Positions 20,001 through 28,079 of a DNA stretch of 64,000 nt are shown here, piece after piece. The position numbers were made by a program, and so were the translations under genes. Origin of the DNA: Paenibacillus sp. FSL R5-0345 (GTDB taxonomy: Bacteria; Bacillota; Bacilli; Paenibacillales; Paenibacillaceae); contig NZ_CP009281.1 of NCBI RefSeq assembly GCF_000758585.1, forward strand, positions 2,046,001-2,110,000. Direction: 5' to 3'. Within the stretch, counting starts at the first letter, position 1. The number at the start of each line of letters is the position of its first letter. The notes beneath the pieces were generated by a model. The model did no database searches. It was given only the letters and a program-made list of their open reading frames with translations, and was not told the DNA's origin.

Positions 20001-23000
20001 TGACTAAGGAGATTTGGGGTTGAATGACTGGAGTGCTAGTAATATTAGATGAAGAAGAACCGGAGAATACACCGGATGTAAAACTGACGGATGACTGATT
20101 ATTAATCTGTGATGGTATCGGCATTGTTATCCTCACCTCGAATGTTACGGTAGCTGTCGCGCCTGGGCTCAGACTACCGATTGGAATGCCGGCGGACGGA
20201 ACTGCAAACGGCTGAGCAATGCCGCCTACAATTACGGTTCCGGAAATAAAGGTTACATTCTCAGGTAAAGGATCACTGAGAATGATGTTACTTACTGAAG
20301 CAATACTGTTGTTCGTCAATACAGAGGTGAATGTCAAAACATCACCTGTAACGGCAGTAGAAGCGTTCACGCTTTTTACAACTTTGACGTTAGGCGCAGA
20401 AACAGGAACAGAGAGTGTATTCGACACTACATTTCCTCCGAGTTGACGCCCATCAGGAAGGGTGAAGCTATACGTTGCTGAAGCGGAGTTTAGCAACATC
20501 TGTGAAGGAGGTAACGCTGTTATCGTGACCAAAAAGCTCACCGATACGCTGTCACCTGGTGCCAGTGGTCCAACTGGAATGCCCGTTGCTGGATTATATC
20601 CGGGAAGAGGGGTTCCACCAATAATTACACTGTTCGTTTCGAATACAGCTTGGGGTGGAAGTGTATCAGTTAATAGTAATGTGGCTGCAATATTCCCGGT
20701 ATTGCTGATGAGAATTGAATAAGATAAGGATCCCCCAACGAATGCCTGAGCTGTATTCGCGCTTTTGATCATACTGATAATAGGTTGATACACAGGTGTT
20801 AATACCGTATTCGAAAGTGAAGAACCGGTGAAGGCACCGGATGAGAAAGAGGCACTAGCTCTATTTGAAAACTGCGCTGGATTTGGTAAAGAAGATACGT
20901 TCACTCTAAAAGAGACGGTTGTAGAGCTGCCTGCCGGAATACTACCGATAGATATTCCTGTACCTGGATTAGCGGCTGGTACCGATGAACCGCCAACAAT
21001 AACGCTGCCTGCTACAAAAGTGCCTCCAGTAGGAATAGGGTCAGAGACTACGACGTTATTCACAGCTACGCTACTTGTGTTGGACAATATGATTGTGTAT
21101 GTCAGATTCTCTCCGACAGCGACAGCTGCAACGCTTGCGGTTTTACTTAACGTAACGTTTGGAGCAGAGACAGGGATGCTGACAGTGTTTGATTGGCTAG
21201 TTCCGGATAAGGATCTACCGCTTGGTAATTGGTAGGTGTAACTGCTGCTGGCTAGATTGTTCAGAACAGGTGGTGAAGGCAGAGATTGGACAGTGACCAG
21301 AAATGTTACCGGCACAACAGTTCCTAAGGCTACTGTACCTAGATTAATACCTGTAAGAGGAGAATCTGTAGGTCGTGCGACTCCGTTTACAGTTACACTA
21401 CCCGATACAAAGGTAGCCCCTGAGGGAATATTGTCGGTTAAGGTTACAACAGCCCCGATATTTCCGGAGTTCTGAACATTTAATGTATAAAGAATATTGC
21501 CGCCTACTGTTGCGCTAGCGGTGTTCGAGCTTTTAACAATTTGAATGATGGGTTGATATACCGGAGTCGTAGTCGTGTTGGACAGCGAAATACCAGTAAA
21601 GGCTCCTGAACTGTAGGACGCTGTAGACTTGTTTAATAGCTGTGCTGGACTAGGTAACGAGATAACATTGACCTGAAAGGTGACGGTAACTGAACTTCCT
21701 GCAGCGATTGAACCAACAGTAATACCTGTACCTGGATTTGCAGAGGGTTGTGACGTCCCCGCAACTGTAACACTTCCTGAAACCAGTGAAGTCCCTGTGG
21801 GAATGGTATCAGTAAGGATAACGTTATTAACTGCTTCGATCCCGTTGTTGGTGATTACGGAAATATAAAGGAGTGTGTCGCCAACAGCGACATCAGCAAA
21901 TCCTGCGCTTTTGACCACGGCAACATTGGGGAGTCTAACTGGAATAGACAATGTATTGGATGTGGCTGATCCAGCTATAATTCGCCCATCTGGAACTTGA
22001 AAGGTATAAGCGGCGCTCGCTTGATCGACCAGTTGCGGTGGAGAAGGAAGACTGTTCACCACTACGCGGAATTGGACGGTAGAGCTTCCGCCAGCAGCTA
22101 TCGTTCCAATAGCAATACCTGTAGCAGGATTTCCAGCGACAGGTGCTCCATTGACGGTAAAGCTACCCGCAATATATGAGCTTCCTGAAGGAATATTGTC
22201 GGTAAGGGTTGTTACAGCACCGATATTTCCAGTGTTGGTGATTTGAAGAGTGTAGGTGATCTGATCGCCGACCGTCGCATTTGCAGTATTGGCAGTTTTT
22301 ACAATGTTAAGAATGGGGGAATATACCGGTAAAGTTACTGTATTAGATGGAATGACCCCCGTCATGATAGGACCGCCAGCTACGCTTTGAAACGTAAAAG
22401 CAGCATTGGCGGTATTAGCTATATTTTGTGGACTTGGTAATGAAGTGACTTTGGCTTGATATGTAACCGTTATTGAAGTGCTCAAGGCTAATGACCCCAA
22501 AGAGATCCCTGCTGTAATATCAAAGGTGGGCTTCGATACGCCGGCCACTACAACACTTCCGGTGACAAAGGCTGATCCTGTAGGCAGCGCATCTGATAAG
22601 ACGACGCTAGCTGCACTCGCTGTACCAGTGTTACTGACAGTTACTGTATAAGTTACTGTATCACCAACTATAGGTCCGGACACATTGGCACTTTTAGTAA
22701 CGTTTATTTTGGGTGCATTGATATCGACTTGTATAGCATTTCCATTGAGTACATAAGCATCGCCAGAGGTAGTTAATTGTAAGATCGCTGAAGACTGGTT
22801 ATTTACTAATCTGGCCGACACGTCAACATTGGTAATATCACAACCTTGTCGACCACCGATGATGTTAGTTCCTGGATTCCCATTCGTCTGATTGCGCGTT
22901 CCGAATGTTCCGGTTGTATTGAGATTACCTAGATCATTGTTAATCTGTGAAGCGAAGAAGTTGTTGGCAAAGTTATTGGGTCCTGATAGAGCTACGAGAG

Positions 23001-23751
23001 TAGCTGAGGTAGGACCGAACAATGCCTGGTCTCCCGAACGATTCGCATCACCTTCCTGCGCGCTAAATAGGGCCCTACCTCCAAGTGCGCCTGTAATTGG
23101 AGTTGCAAAGCCTGTTATTGTCGTAGAGACGGGTGCTGAAGTTGCCTGTACAAGTATTGCACCTGCCCGTAAGGACATATTACGGAAGGGCAAGGATGTA
23201 TTTTGATAGATTACACCCAGTGTCCAGCCCGCATGGTTAGCTGTGGAATCACTAGGAATAACGATCGTGCCAACTACACCGCCAGTGGTGTAGGTTCCGG
23301 CGCCGCCTTGCGAAATAATACTGGTGACATTGGCAGAACGTACATATGCGGAAGCACCACCTCCCAAATCGACAGTATTACTTGTAGTTGCATCGGGAGT
23401 TATGCTGAATGTACTTCCGGCTGGAGTAATCAAAGAGACTGGGTTGTTTATAGCCGCACTGAGATTCACCGTTCCATTAATATAGGTACCGCCCCAAATG
23501 AGCTCTGCATATAGTACAGTGCTACCTGACGGTAGGACTAATATGGCTGATGAACTGTTGCTTGTATAAAGACTAGTAGTTCCATTAGGATAGGTGCCAA
23601 ATACGGATGAAGTGTTAACAGTGGTAAAACCGCCGATGCTGTCCAGTGTCCCTGGCACTCCGACTGTATCAGAGCGACTAAGTCCTAGTGTGTTGCCCGT
23701 AAATGTGATAGCACCGGTCGCATTGATCGTTGCCCGTACGACTAGTGGAAT
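17026..23751 (-). CDS. Giant DUF11-repeat protein, N-terminal part
   Basis: About 2,240 residues. A Thr/Ser/Asn/Gly-rich head of about 345 residues (ATGAITFTGNTLGLSRSDTV near the start, LYAELIWGGTY) precedes 15 DUF11 Ig-like repeats of about 128 residues, each opening V-K-S-x, then GDTITYT, then TNTGN or TNNGIE, then DPIPAG. The repeats alternate between two subtypes, so the true unit is a pair (about 767 bp). I see no signal peptide. GTG at 23760 lies inside the AAGGAGGTGAG ribosome site; 8 nt after GGAGG is ATT (23751), giving a protein that begins (M)PLVVRATINATG. With fragments 16082-17029 and 15345-16049 the ancestral gene is about 2,800 codons. The role is unknown; lack of a signal peptide and a yhbH neighbour are compatible with a spore-surface protein made in the mother cell. 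Confidence 0.82.
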   Translation of the reverse strand: MPLVVRATINATGAITFTGNTLGLSRSDTVGVPGTLDSIGGFTTVNTSSVFGTYPNGTTSLYTSNSSSAILVLPSGSTVLYAELIWGGTYINGTVNLSAAINNPVSLITPAGSTFSITPDATTSNTVDLGGGASAYVRSANVTSIISQGGAGTYTTGGVVGTIVIPSDSTANHAGWTLGVIYQNTSLPFRNMSLRAGAILVQATSAPVSTTITGFATPITGALGGRALFSAQEGDANRSGDQALFGPTSATLVALSGPNNFANNFFASQINNDLGNLNTTGTFGTRNQTNGNPGTNIIGGRQGCDITNVDVSARLVNNQSSAILQLTTSGDAYVLNGNAIQVDINAPKINVTKSANVSGPIVGDTVTYTVTVSNTGTASAASVVLSDALPTGSAFVTGSVVVAGVSKPTFDITAGISLGSLALSTSITVTYQAKVTSLPSPQNIANTANAAFTFQSVAGGPIMTGVIPSNTVTLPVYSPILNIVKTANTANATVGDQITYTLQITNTGNIGAVTTLTDNIPSGSSYIAGSFTVNGAPVAGNPATGIAIGTIAAGGSSTVQFRVVVNSLPSPPQLVDQASAAYTFQVPDGRIIAGSATSNTLSIPVRLPNVAVVKSAGFADVAVGDTLLYISVITNNGIEAVNNVILTDTIPTGTSLVSGSVTVAGTSQPSANPGTGITVGSIAAGSSVTVTFQVNVISLPSPAQLLNKSTASYSSGAFTGISLSNTTTTPVYQPIIQIVKSSNTASATVGGNILYTLNVQNSGNIGAVVTLTDNIPSGATFVSGSVTVNGVARPTDSPLTGINLGTVALGTVVPVTFLVTVQSLPSPPVLNNLASSSYTYQLPSGRSLSGTSQSNTVSIPVSAPNVTLSKTASVAAVAVGENLTYTIILSNTSSVAVNNVVVSDPIPTGGTFVAGSVIVGGSSVPAANPGTGISIGSIPAGSSTTVSFRVNVSSLPNPAQFSNRASASFSSGAFTGSSLSNTVLTPVYQPIISMIKSANTAQAFVGGSLSYSILISNTGNIAATLLLTDTLPPQAVFETNSVIIGGTPLPGYNPATGIPVGPLAPGDSVSVSFLVTITALPPSQMLLNSASATYSFTLPDGRQLGGNVVSNTLSVPVSAPNVKVVKSVNASTAVTGDVLTFTSVLTNNSIASVSNIILSDPLPENVTFISGTVIVGGIAQPFAVPSAGIPIGSLSPGATATVTFEVRITMPIPSQINNQSSVSFTSGVFSGSSSSNITSTPVIQPQISLVKSAVDGDGDFDALVVGDTVIYTVVVSNTGNLAANVTLTDNIPAGTVFNPNSVIVGGMPQPGAAPDTGIAVGSVAPGTSVPVSFSVNIVSLPSPQQISNQASASFTFTPPDGRPLSGTAVSNTVTLQVSAPNIVVVKSSNSTSVAIGDTVTYNVNITNNGLEAVNSVLLNDPTPAGAAFVTGSVSVNGVPFPNLSPSSGISIGTLGPGASALVAYSVTVTSIPPTATLINKASVTFTSGVFSGSTFSNTVTIPVYQPNISVVKTASTNNATTGDAVSYTLTVSNTGNYPASLIVTDNIPAGTTFVTNSVLINGLPLAQADPSTGIPAGVIPPGGTTAVVFTVNITSLPNPQQLVNQGTVAYSFTLPDGRTLGGSVLSNTITIPVSSPNLAVVKSTPTTSTTVGDTITYTVTITNNGIEAVNNAVFTDALPAGTTFVSGSVLVDGVPRTGVSPSTGVTLGSIAPGVTVTVAFTVNTVSLPPSGLLNNQSTVSFTSGVLSNVAFSNIVSTPIYLPILAAAKSSNSVHATVGDTITYTINVTNTGNYGALATLSDTIPSGTTFVPNSVLIQGAPAPGADPAAGIPLGVISAGATLSVMFSVLITTLPASQQLINQASVAFAYTLPDGRTFNSSINSNTSTISVSSPNVIVTKSSPATDAVVGDTIIYNLTVTNSGIANISNVNISDPIPAGSSFIAGSVLVDGIPHLNANPANGISLGTIAPGITVNISFSTIVNVLPNPATLTDQASVSFTSGAFSGSSFSNTIVIPVYQPIIVVVKGADRTAATVGDTITYSLNVTNTGNLIANVVITDTIPSGAIFVPNSVLVNGVPQPGSDPSTGLNIGAVAPGSTVTVTITLQVTVASLPSPQQLVNQASATFSFTPPDGRLLTGTSLSNVLIIPVSSPDVSVVKSTTSIDAVVGDIITYTIVVTNLGISPVNNVIMVDPIPAGSQFVTGSITVDGTPRPNGSPASGIAIGTIAAGASSTITFQVKVVAL

Positions 23752-23784
23752 GATTCTCACCTCCTTCGAGGTTAATTTGCTTTT

Positions 23785-23818
23785 AAAAAAGTGAACCGCC
23801 CCATAATCAGGACGGCAC
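23785..23818 (-). terminator. Terminator-like hairpin between methyltransferase and DUF11 gene
   Basis: On the minus strand GTGCCGTCC pairs (with wobbles and a small bulge) with GGGGCGGTTCAC and is followed by TTTTTT. It probably ends methyltransferase transcription. If the promoters at 23836-23868 are real it would lie in the DUF11 leader as an attenuator. Confidence 0.55.
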
Positions 23819-23835
23819 AGTTAATACCTGTATGT

Positions 23836-23868
23836 TAGCCTATGACACAAATCGGGTATAATTGTATG
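23836..23868 (-). promoter_or_regulatory. Candidate sporulation promoters (SigmaE/SigmaK-like -10 elements)
   Basis: On the minus strand CATACAAT (23868-23861) equals the SigmaE -10 consensus, with a CTATAAT-like -35 about 13 nt upstream. CATAGGCTA (23844-23836) equals the SigmaK -10 pattern CATANNNTA but lacks a well-spaced AC -35. Both are upstream of the giant DUF11 gene. Confidence 0.35.
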
Positions 23869-23881
23869 TCCCATCAATAAA

Positions 23882-24525
23882 TTATAGGAAAGTTTGTCTA
23901 TCGTGTGATTTTAGCCTGCGTTTCATAAGAACACGGGGTTCAGCGAAATGCCCTCTACTCATCAATTCCAGCTCATGGATGGAAATATCATCTTTGATTA
24001 CGGTGAAATGGTACATGATTTCATGCACAACATTGGCTTGAAGCGTCTTTAATATTTCTAGTTCTTCTGTTTCGTAAAGAGGATCTTCATATGGATATTG
24101 ATAGAATAGCTCCATTCGTAGCAACCGATAATCGAACGGCGGCACGGGTATGGGATAGTCTGGAATTGCTGGGCATACTGGACCGGATGGAGGCTGAAAA
24201 AAGACCCTGTAAAATAACGCGGAGTATATTCATCAAACTTTTGCTTGAAGGCAGGATTGGACATATGGGCAAAGCTGTGGGCATAAGGAGCCAGAATACA
24301 AACAATGGCTTTGTGGATGCTAATTCTGTGAATTTCCGACATAACCGCGTATAAATCCTCCATATAGGGTAATACACGACTAGCCATTACAAACTCGGCG
24401 GTATTGTCCGGCAAAGGGATGCCTTGGCTAATGTCACAGACAATATCCACATCGGGACCCGCGATACGATCGATCCCGAGATAACCTGTTTCTTTACTGG
24501 ATCCGCAGCCGATATCGATTCTCAA
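23882..24525 (-). pseudogene. SAM-dependent methyltransferase-like protein, frameshifted
   Basis: The N-terminal part (RIDIGCGSSKETGYLGID, then VDIVCDISQGIPLPDNTAEF) is a class I methyltransferase motif I to II region of the small family that acts without a long N-terminus. The frame is lost near 24150-24165. The continuation in the -1 frame (YPIPVPPFDYRLLRMELFYQYPY to the stop at 23882) has the same style and removes the abnormal PCRRSIIGCYEWSY tail. One missing base would explain it. The likely start is TTG 24525, 8 nt after AAGGAG; the GTG at 24534 is inside the ribosome site. The substrate is unknown. It sits upstream of the DUF11 gene on the same strand. Confidence 0.75.
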
Positions 24526-24731
24526 GGCGACCACTCCTTAGGGATAAATCAGGCTCAACACTATTGTATTAACCCCGCTTCAGCCTGCATCCGGCGGATG
24601 CCTATTAAACAATGGAAGTTATTAATAATTAACGTATTATGAAACCTTAGCAGAGTTGATAACGTTTAAAGGAGTAGGCTTGTGGAAAATGACTTTGAAA
24701 ACAACAGCTAAACATAGAGGAGGCAGTCAAC

Positions 24732-25199
24732 ATGAAAAAACAACGTACCTTACCCGCCATAGCTGCAATCGCAGCATTAACACTAGCCTTAACCGCTTGC
24801 GGTGCTACTAATAATTCAGCACAGCCATCTGCAGAACCAACTGCAACAGCTTCTCCAGTACCGACAGAGGAGAGCACAAGCACACCTGTACCTACAGAAA
24901 GTACGAGTACAACTGCACCAACAGAGAATCCAAGCACACCAGCACCAAAACCAACTGCAAATCCAGAAGCTAAAGTGCTTAAAGGAACAGGCGTTTACGT
25001 CGGACAAATAGATAGTCATTCTGTTGAGATTGAGACCAAAGAAGGTCCTACGGCTTTTGAGATTACAGCTGGAATGGAGAGCGTACTTGAGAAGCTGAAT
25101 ACGGATGATTCCGTAGTTTTTGAATATGTAGAAAAAGCAGTCGAAGGCGATGCAACAGTTAAACAACGTGTGCTTTCAAAGCTGTCACTTGCAAAATAA
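24732..25199 (+). CDS. Small lipoprotein with Ser/Thr/Pro linker
   Basis: 155 residues after GGAGG. A lipoprotein signal ends in LTAC (Cys23). Residues 24-75 are a low-complexity Thr/Ser/Pro/Glu linker (repeats of the type STPVPTE). The C-terminal 75 residues form a compact domain (GTGVYVGQIDSHSVEIETKEG ... FEITAGMESVLEKL) that resembles small OB-like domains of Paenibacillus lipoproteins. It would be anchored on the outer face of the membrane. No function is recognised. Its terminator has been split by the IS element downstream. Confidence 0.85.
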   Translation: MKKQRTLPAIAAIAALTLALTACGATNNSAQPSAEPTATASPVPTEESTSTPVPTESTSTTAPTENPSTPAPKPTANPEAKVLKGTGVYVGQIDSHSVEIETKEGPTAFEITAGMESVLEKLNTDDSVVFEYVEKAVEGDATVKQRVLSKLSLAK

Positions 25200-25220
25200 A
25201 AGAACTTATTTATGAATAAC

Positions 25221-25244
25221 AAAAAGGCTGTTCCTGATTGATTT
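25221..25244. terminator. Left half of a terminator split by an IS element
   Basis: AAAAAGGCTGTTCCTG (25221-25236) plus the loop ATTGATTT. The matching arm CAGGAACAGCCTTTTT is now at 26919-26934. Joining the two across one copy of the TTT target duplication gives a perfect 16-bp hairpin with T-runs on both strands. Confidence 0.85.
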
Positions 25245-25311
25245 TGATATGCTCCCCATATAGTAGACAGGCGAAATAATAAAAACCTGCTGCTGTATGG
25301 GGAGTATTTTT

Positions 25312-25992
25312 ATGGAACAAAAGAAGTATACGGCACTCGAAAAATTAACGGTTCTCCAAGAAATTGAACGGGGCGACATTGGTTTGAAAGCTGCGGCCCG
25401 AAAGTATGGATTATCCAAAAACTCTATAGTGAAGTGGCGGCAACGTTATCAATTGTATGGGTACGAAGGGCTGGAAGTTCGAAGCCACAACCGTACGTAT
25501 TCCGCAGAACTTAAACTCCATGCCGTTAAGGATTATCTCGAGGGAGGATTGTCACAAAACCAAATCATCTGCAAGTATAAGATTGCAAGTTCAACCCAAC
25601 TCGCCAACTGGATTAGGAAGTATAATGGTCATAGCAACAGCTTAACAGCTCATTCAGGAGGATCTAAAGCTATGACCAAAGGACGCGTAACCACTTGGCA
25701 GGAACGGATAGATATCGTGCTGTACTGCCTTTCGAACGGAGAAGACTACACGAAGGCGGCAAGCCATTTCCACGTGTCTTACCAACAAATATATAGCTGG
25801 GTAAAGAAGTACGAAGCAGGCGGTGAAGAGGCGTTACGTGACGGCAGAGGACGTACTAAAGCGCCCGAAGAACTTACGGAAGCAGCTCGCCACAAACTCG
25901 CGATGCAAAAGCTGGAGTACGAGAATGCACGCCTGCGTGCGGAGAATGCTTTTCTAAAAAAGTTAGAGGAACTCGAAAGGAGGAGACGTTAA
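25312..25992 (+). CDS. IS3-family transposase OrfA (helix-turn-helix protein)
   Basis: About 226 residues from ATG 25312, long for an OrfA. It contains two helix-turn-helix regions (GLKAAARKYGLSKNSIVKW and YTKAASHFHVSYQQIYSWV) and a C-terminal leucine-zipper-like helix (KLEYENARLRAENAFLKKLEEL). It binds the IS ends. The slip site AAAAAAG (25956-25962) is in the A|AAA|AAG register, so a fraction of ribosomes moves to -1 and makes the OrfAB transposase. Confidence 0.9.
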   Translation: MEQKKYTALEKLTVLQEIERGDIGLKAAARKYGLSKNSIVKWRQRYQLYGYEGLEVRSHNRTYSAELKLHAVKDYLEGGLSQNQIICKYKIASSTQLANWIRKYNGHSNSLTAHSGGSKAMTKGRVTTWQERIDIVLYCLSNGEDYTKAASHFHVSYQQIYSWVKKYEAGGEEALRDGRGRTKAPEELTEAARHKLAMQKLEYENARLRAENAFLKKLEELERRRR

Positions 25993-26066
25993 GAACCATT
26001 CGCCAGGAGAACATCTACCTGGCCATTCAAGCCGTTCAACAGGAACAGTCTTGCTCCATTCGACTT

Positions 26067-26870
26067 ATGTGTGACATCGTAGGGATTTCACGGTCAAGTT
26101 ACTATAAATGGTTGAATCGCAAACCTAGTTCCCGAGAGACCGAAAACGAGAAACTGACAGAGGCTATGCTTCTCTTGTATGAGAAGGTGGAACGAACCTT
26201 TGGGTATCGTCAATTGACCCTGCATTTGCGCAGACAAATGAACAAATCTATTAACGCAAAACGAGTATACCGACTCATGAGACGCCAAGGTATCCAGTCT
26301 GTCATCCGCAGAAAGAGAAAGAAGTATGTAGGCTCCACGCCTCAGCAGGTCGCGGAGAATGTGCTAAACCGTAATTTTGAGGCGGAAGCTCCAAACCAAA
26401 AATGGGTAACGGATGTAACTGAATTCAAATACGGCAAGGGTAAGAAGGCGTATTTAAGTGCAATAAAAGATCTGTATGACAATTCCATTGTTGCTTACGT
26501 TCTGGGCCATTCCAATAATAATTCGCTAGTTTTTAACACGCTGGAATTAGCATTACAGGCAGCGCCGGAGAGCCGAACCTTACTCCATAGCGACCGCGGT
26601 TTCCAGTATACCTCTCTGCATTTTAAGAAGATGCTGGACGATTCACAACTGAAGCAAAGCATGTCCCGAGTAGGCTGTTGCATTGACAATGGGCCGATGG
26701 AATCCTTCTGGGGAACAATGAAATGTGAGAAGTACCACTTACATACCTACCAGACCTTTGAAGAACTCCAAACAGATATTGATACCTACATTCACTTTTA
26801 CAATAACGAACGGTTACAGGCAAAATTAAACGGCCTCAGTCCCATTGAATTTAGGACTAAGGCCGCTTAA
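26067..26870 (+). CDS. IS3-family transposase OrfB (DDE integrase domain)
   Basis: The frame lies -1 to OrfA and is open from the slip site (25957), where residues ETLRTIRQENIYLAIQAV precede the Met at 26067; the active enzyme is the OrfAB fusion ending at 26870. It has an HTH_21-type region (RTFGYRQLTLHLRRQMNKSI) and an rve core with the DDE triad in WVTDVTEF, LLHSDRGFQY and GPMESFWGTMKCE. The C-terminal YNNERLQAKLNGLSPIEF is typical of the family. No internal stop codons are present. Confidence 0.92.
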   Translation: MCDIVGISRSSYYKWLNRKPSSRETENEKLTEAMLLLYEKVERTFGYRQLTLHLRRQMNKSINAKRVYRLMRRQGIQSVIRRKRKKYVGSTPQQVAENVLNRNFEAEAPNQKWVTDVTEFKYGKGKKAYLSAIKDLYDNSIVAYVLGHSNNNSLVFNTLELALQAAPESRTLLHSDRGFQYTSLHFKKMLDDSQLKQSMSRVGCCIDNGPMESFWGTMKCEKYHLHTYQTFEELQTDIDTYIHFYNNERLQAKLNGLSPIEFRTKAA

Positions 26871-26915
26871 ACTACTTTTATTTTTTGTACTGTCTACTTG
26901 ACGGGGTGCAGTTCA

Positions 26916-26934
26916 TTTCAGGAACAGCCTTTTT
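26916..26934. terminator. Right half of the split terminator, with target duplication
   Basis: TTT (26916-26918, target repeat) then CAGGAACAGCCTTTTT, the complement of 25221-25236. On the minus strand it lies just downstream of the DUF4190-like gene, which has lost its intact terminator. Confidence 0.8.
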
Positions 26935-26956
26935 ATCTTTGATTTTGAAATAAACG

Positions 26957-27418
26957 TTATAGCGTCCCAGCATTGACTAAGAAAATAGTAATAAGAAGCA
27001 TAAAGAGTAGGATAATCATACCGTTGATGAGGGTGCCTATAACGCCAAACACCTTACGCCGTTTCCGGATAGAGAGTCCTATAATGCCGATGACAACACC
27101 AATTACATTTAGAGCTGAAAGAATAATAACAGTCATTCCGAGAAGCATGATGGACTGCGATGATTCGGCTAGTAGATTCGAGTTCTCGTTAACCATTGAA
27201 GAAGCCTTCATAATAATGAAGAGAAAGAGGGCTGCATAACCTAAAATGGTCACTAGGCTGATGATGAAAGAAGCAATACCCGGTCCAGAGTGTTGTAAGT
27301 CACGATCTACTTTTTGATACGAAGACTGAGAATCCACATCTGGTTGACTCGGATAAGGTTGGGGATTTCCTACCTCTGCTGTAGGCACATTAGATTTTGA
27401 GAGAGAATTAAGGTCCAT
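26957..27418 (-). CDS. DUF4190-like small membrane protein
   Basis: 153 residues from ATG 27418, 8 nt after AAGGAG (a GTG at 27427 overlaps that site). A Ser/Gln/Pro-rich cytoplasmic N-terminus of about 45 residues precedes three hydrophobic segments (GIASFIISLVTILGYAALFLF, IMLLGMTVIILSALNVIGVV, VFGVIGTLINGMIILLFMLL). The G-x-x-x-x-I-S-L start and IGIIGLSIRKRR are DUF4190-like. No enzymatic motif is visible and the function is unknown. Confidence 0.8.
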   Translation of the reverse strand: MDLNSLSKSNVPTAEVGNPQPYPSQPDVDSQSSYQKVDRDLQHSGPGIASFIISLVTILGYAALFLFIIMKASSMVNENSNLLAESSQSIMLLGMTVIILSALNVIGVVIGIIGLSIRKRRKVFGVIGTLINGMIILLFMLLITIFLVNAGTL

Positions 27419-27587
27419 GGGTTGCACTCCTTGAGAGATAAGAATGAAATGTTGTTAATATCCACTTTTTCATATAGATGCTAAAAAAGCAACCCCTGAT
27501 TGTGGCTAATTCGTAAATGGCTGCTGGAAAAAGCAACCTGCAATCGTTTATGATAGAAGAAGTCTAATAGTAAGGAGTTGTATTGGT

Positions 27588-27971
27588 ATGCAACGGAAAT
27601 TGATGGCCTGGGGGGCTTTGCTAGCTATGCTGGCAGTAGGAATAGGTGCTTTCGGAGCTCATTTACTAAAGTCAAGGATCACTGAAGATTATATGAAGGT
27701 ATATGAGACCGGTGTGCAATACCACATGATACATGCACTTGGTGTGATTCTAATTGCACTGATTGTAGGGCAATGGGGAGAAAGCACCCGGTTACGCTGG
27801 GCAGGACGTCTGTTAATAGCAGGAACTATTTTGTTCTCAGGTAGCTTGTATGTTCTGAGTATCTCAGGGATTAAAGTGCTTGGAGCGATTACACCTATTG
27901 GTGGCGTATGCTTTATTATGGGTTGGTTATTCCTAGCCCTAGAGGCATTCTCCCGTAAAACTACGCTCTAG
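27588..27971 (+). CDS. DUF423 family membrane protein
   Basis: 127 residues, ATG behind AAGGAGTTG. Four membrane segments; the starting GAFGAHLLKSRI, YHMIHALGVILIAL and GSLYVLSISGIKVLGAITPIGG are hallmarks of DUF423 (YwdK/YgdD relatives). Small integral membrane protein of unknown role. A perfect 21-bp-stem bidirectional terminator follows at 28080. Confidence 0.9.
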   Translation: MQRKLMAWGALLAMLAVGIGAFGAHLLKSRITEDYMKVYETGVQYHMIHALGVILIALIVGQWGESTRLRWAGRLLIAGTILFSGSLYVLSISGIKVLGAITPIGGVCFIMGWLFLALEAFSRKTTL

Positions 27972-28079
27972 ACGTTAAGAATGACCAGCAGGATTTGGGC
28001 ATTGCGTGAAAATGAAGGGATCGTAGTAAGTGCAAAGAGGTAGTAGCTCCGTTTTAGGGCTATTGCGACTTTGATAACA

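Larger units (their letters stand above)
25245..26915 (+). mobile_element. IS3-family insertion sequence (IS150-like), 1,671 bp
   Basis: Imperfect terminal inverted repeats of 26 bp (left TGATATGCTCCCCATATAGT..., right end complement TGAACTGCACCCCGTCAAGT..., both ending AGTAGACAG) share 20 of 26 positions. Flanks carry a 3-bp direct repeat TTT (25242-25244 and 26916-26918), within the 3-5 bp range of the family. Two overlapping orfs with a canonical A-AAA-AAG slip site encode the transposase. All catalytic residues and ends look intact, so the copy may be active. It inserted into the loop of a bidirectional terminator. Confidence 0.92.

Noticed and set aside
17054..23794. Many plus-strand open frames of 60-135 residues opposite the DUF11 gene
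   Set aside because: They are antisense shadows of the repetitive Thr/Val/Ser-rich coding sequence and lack ribosome sites.
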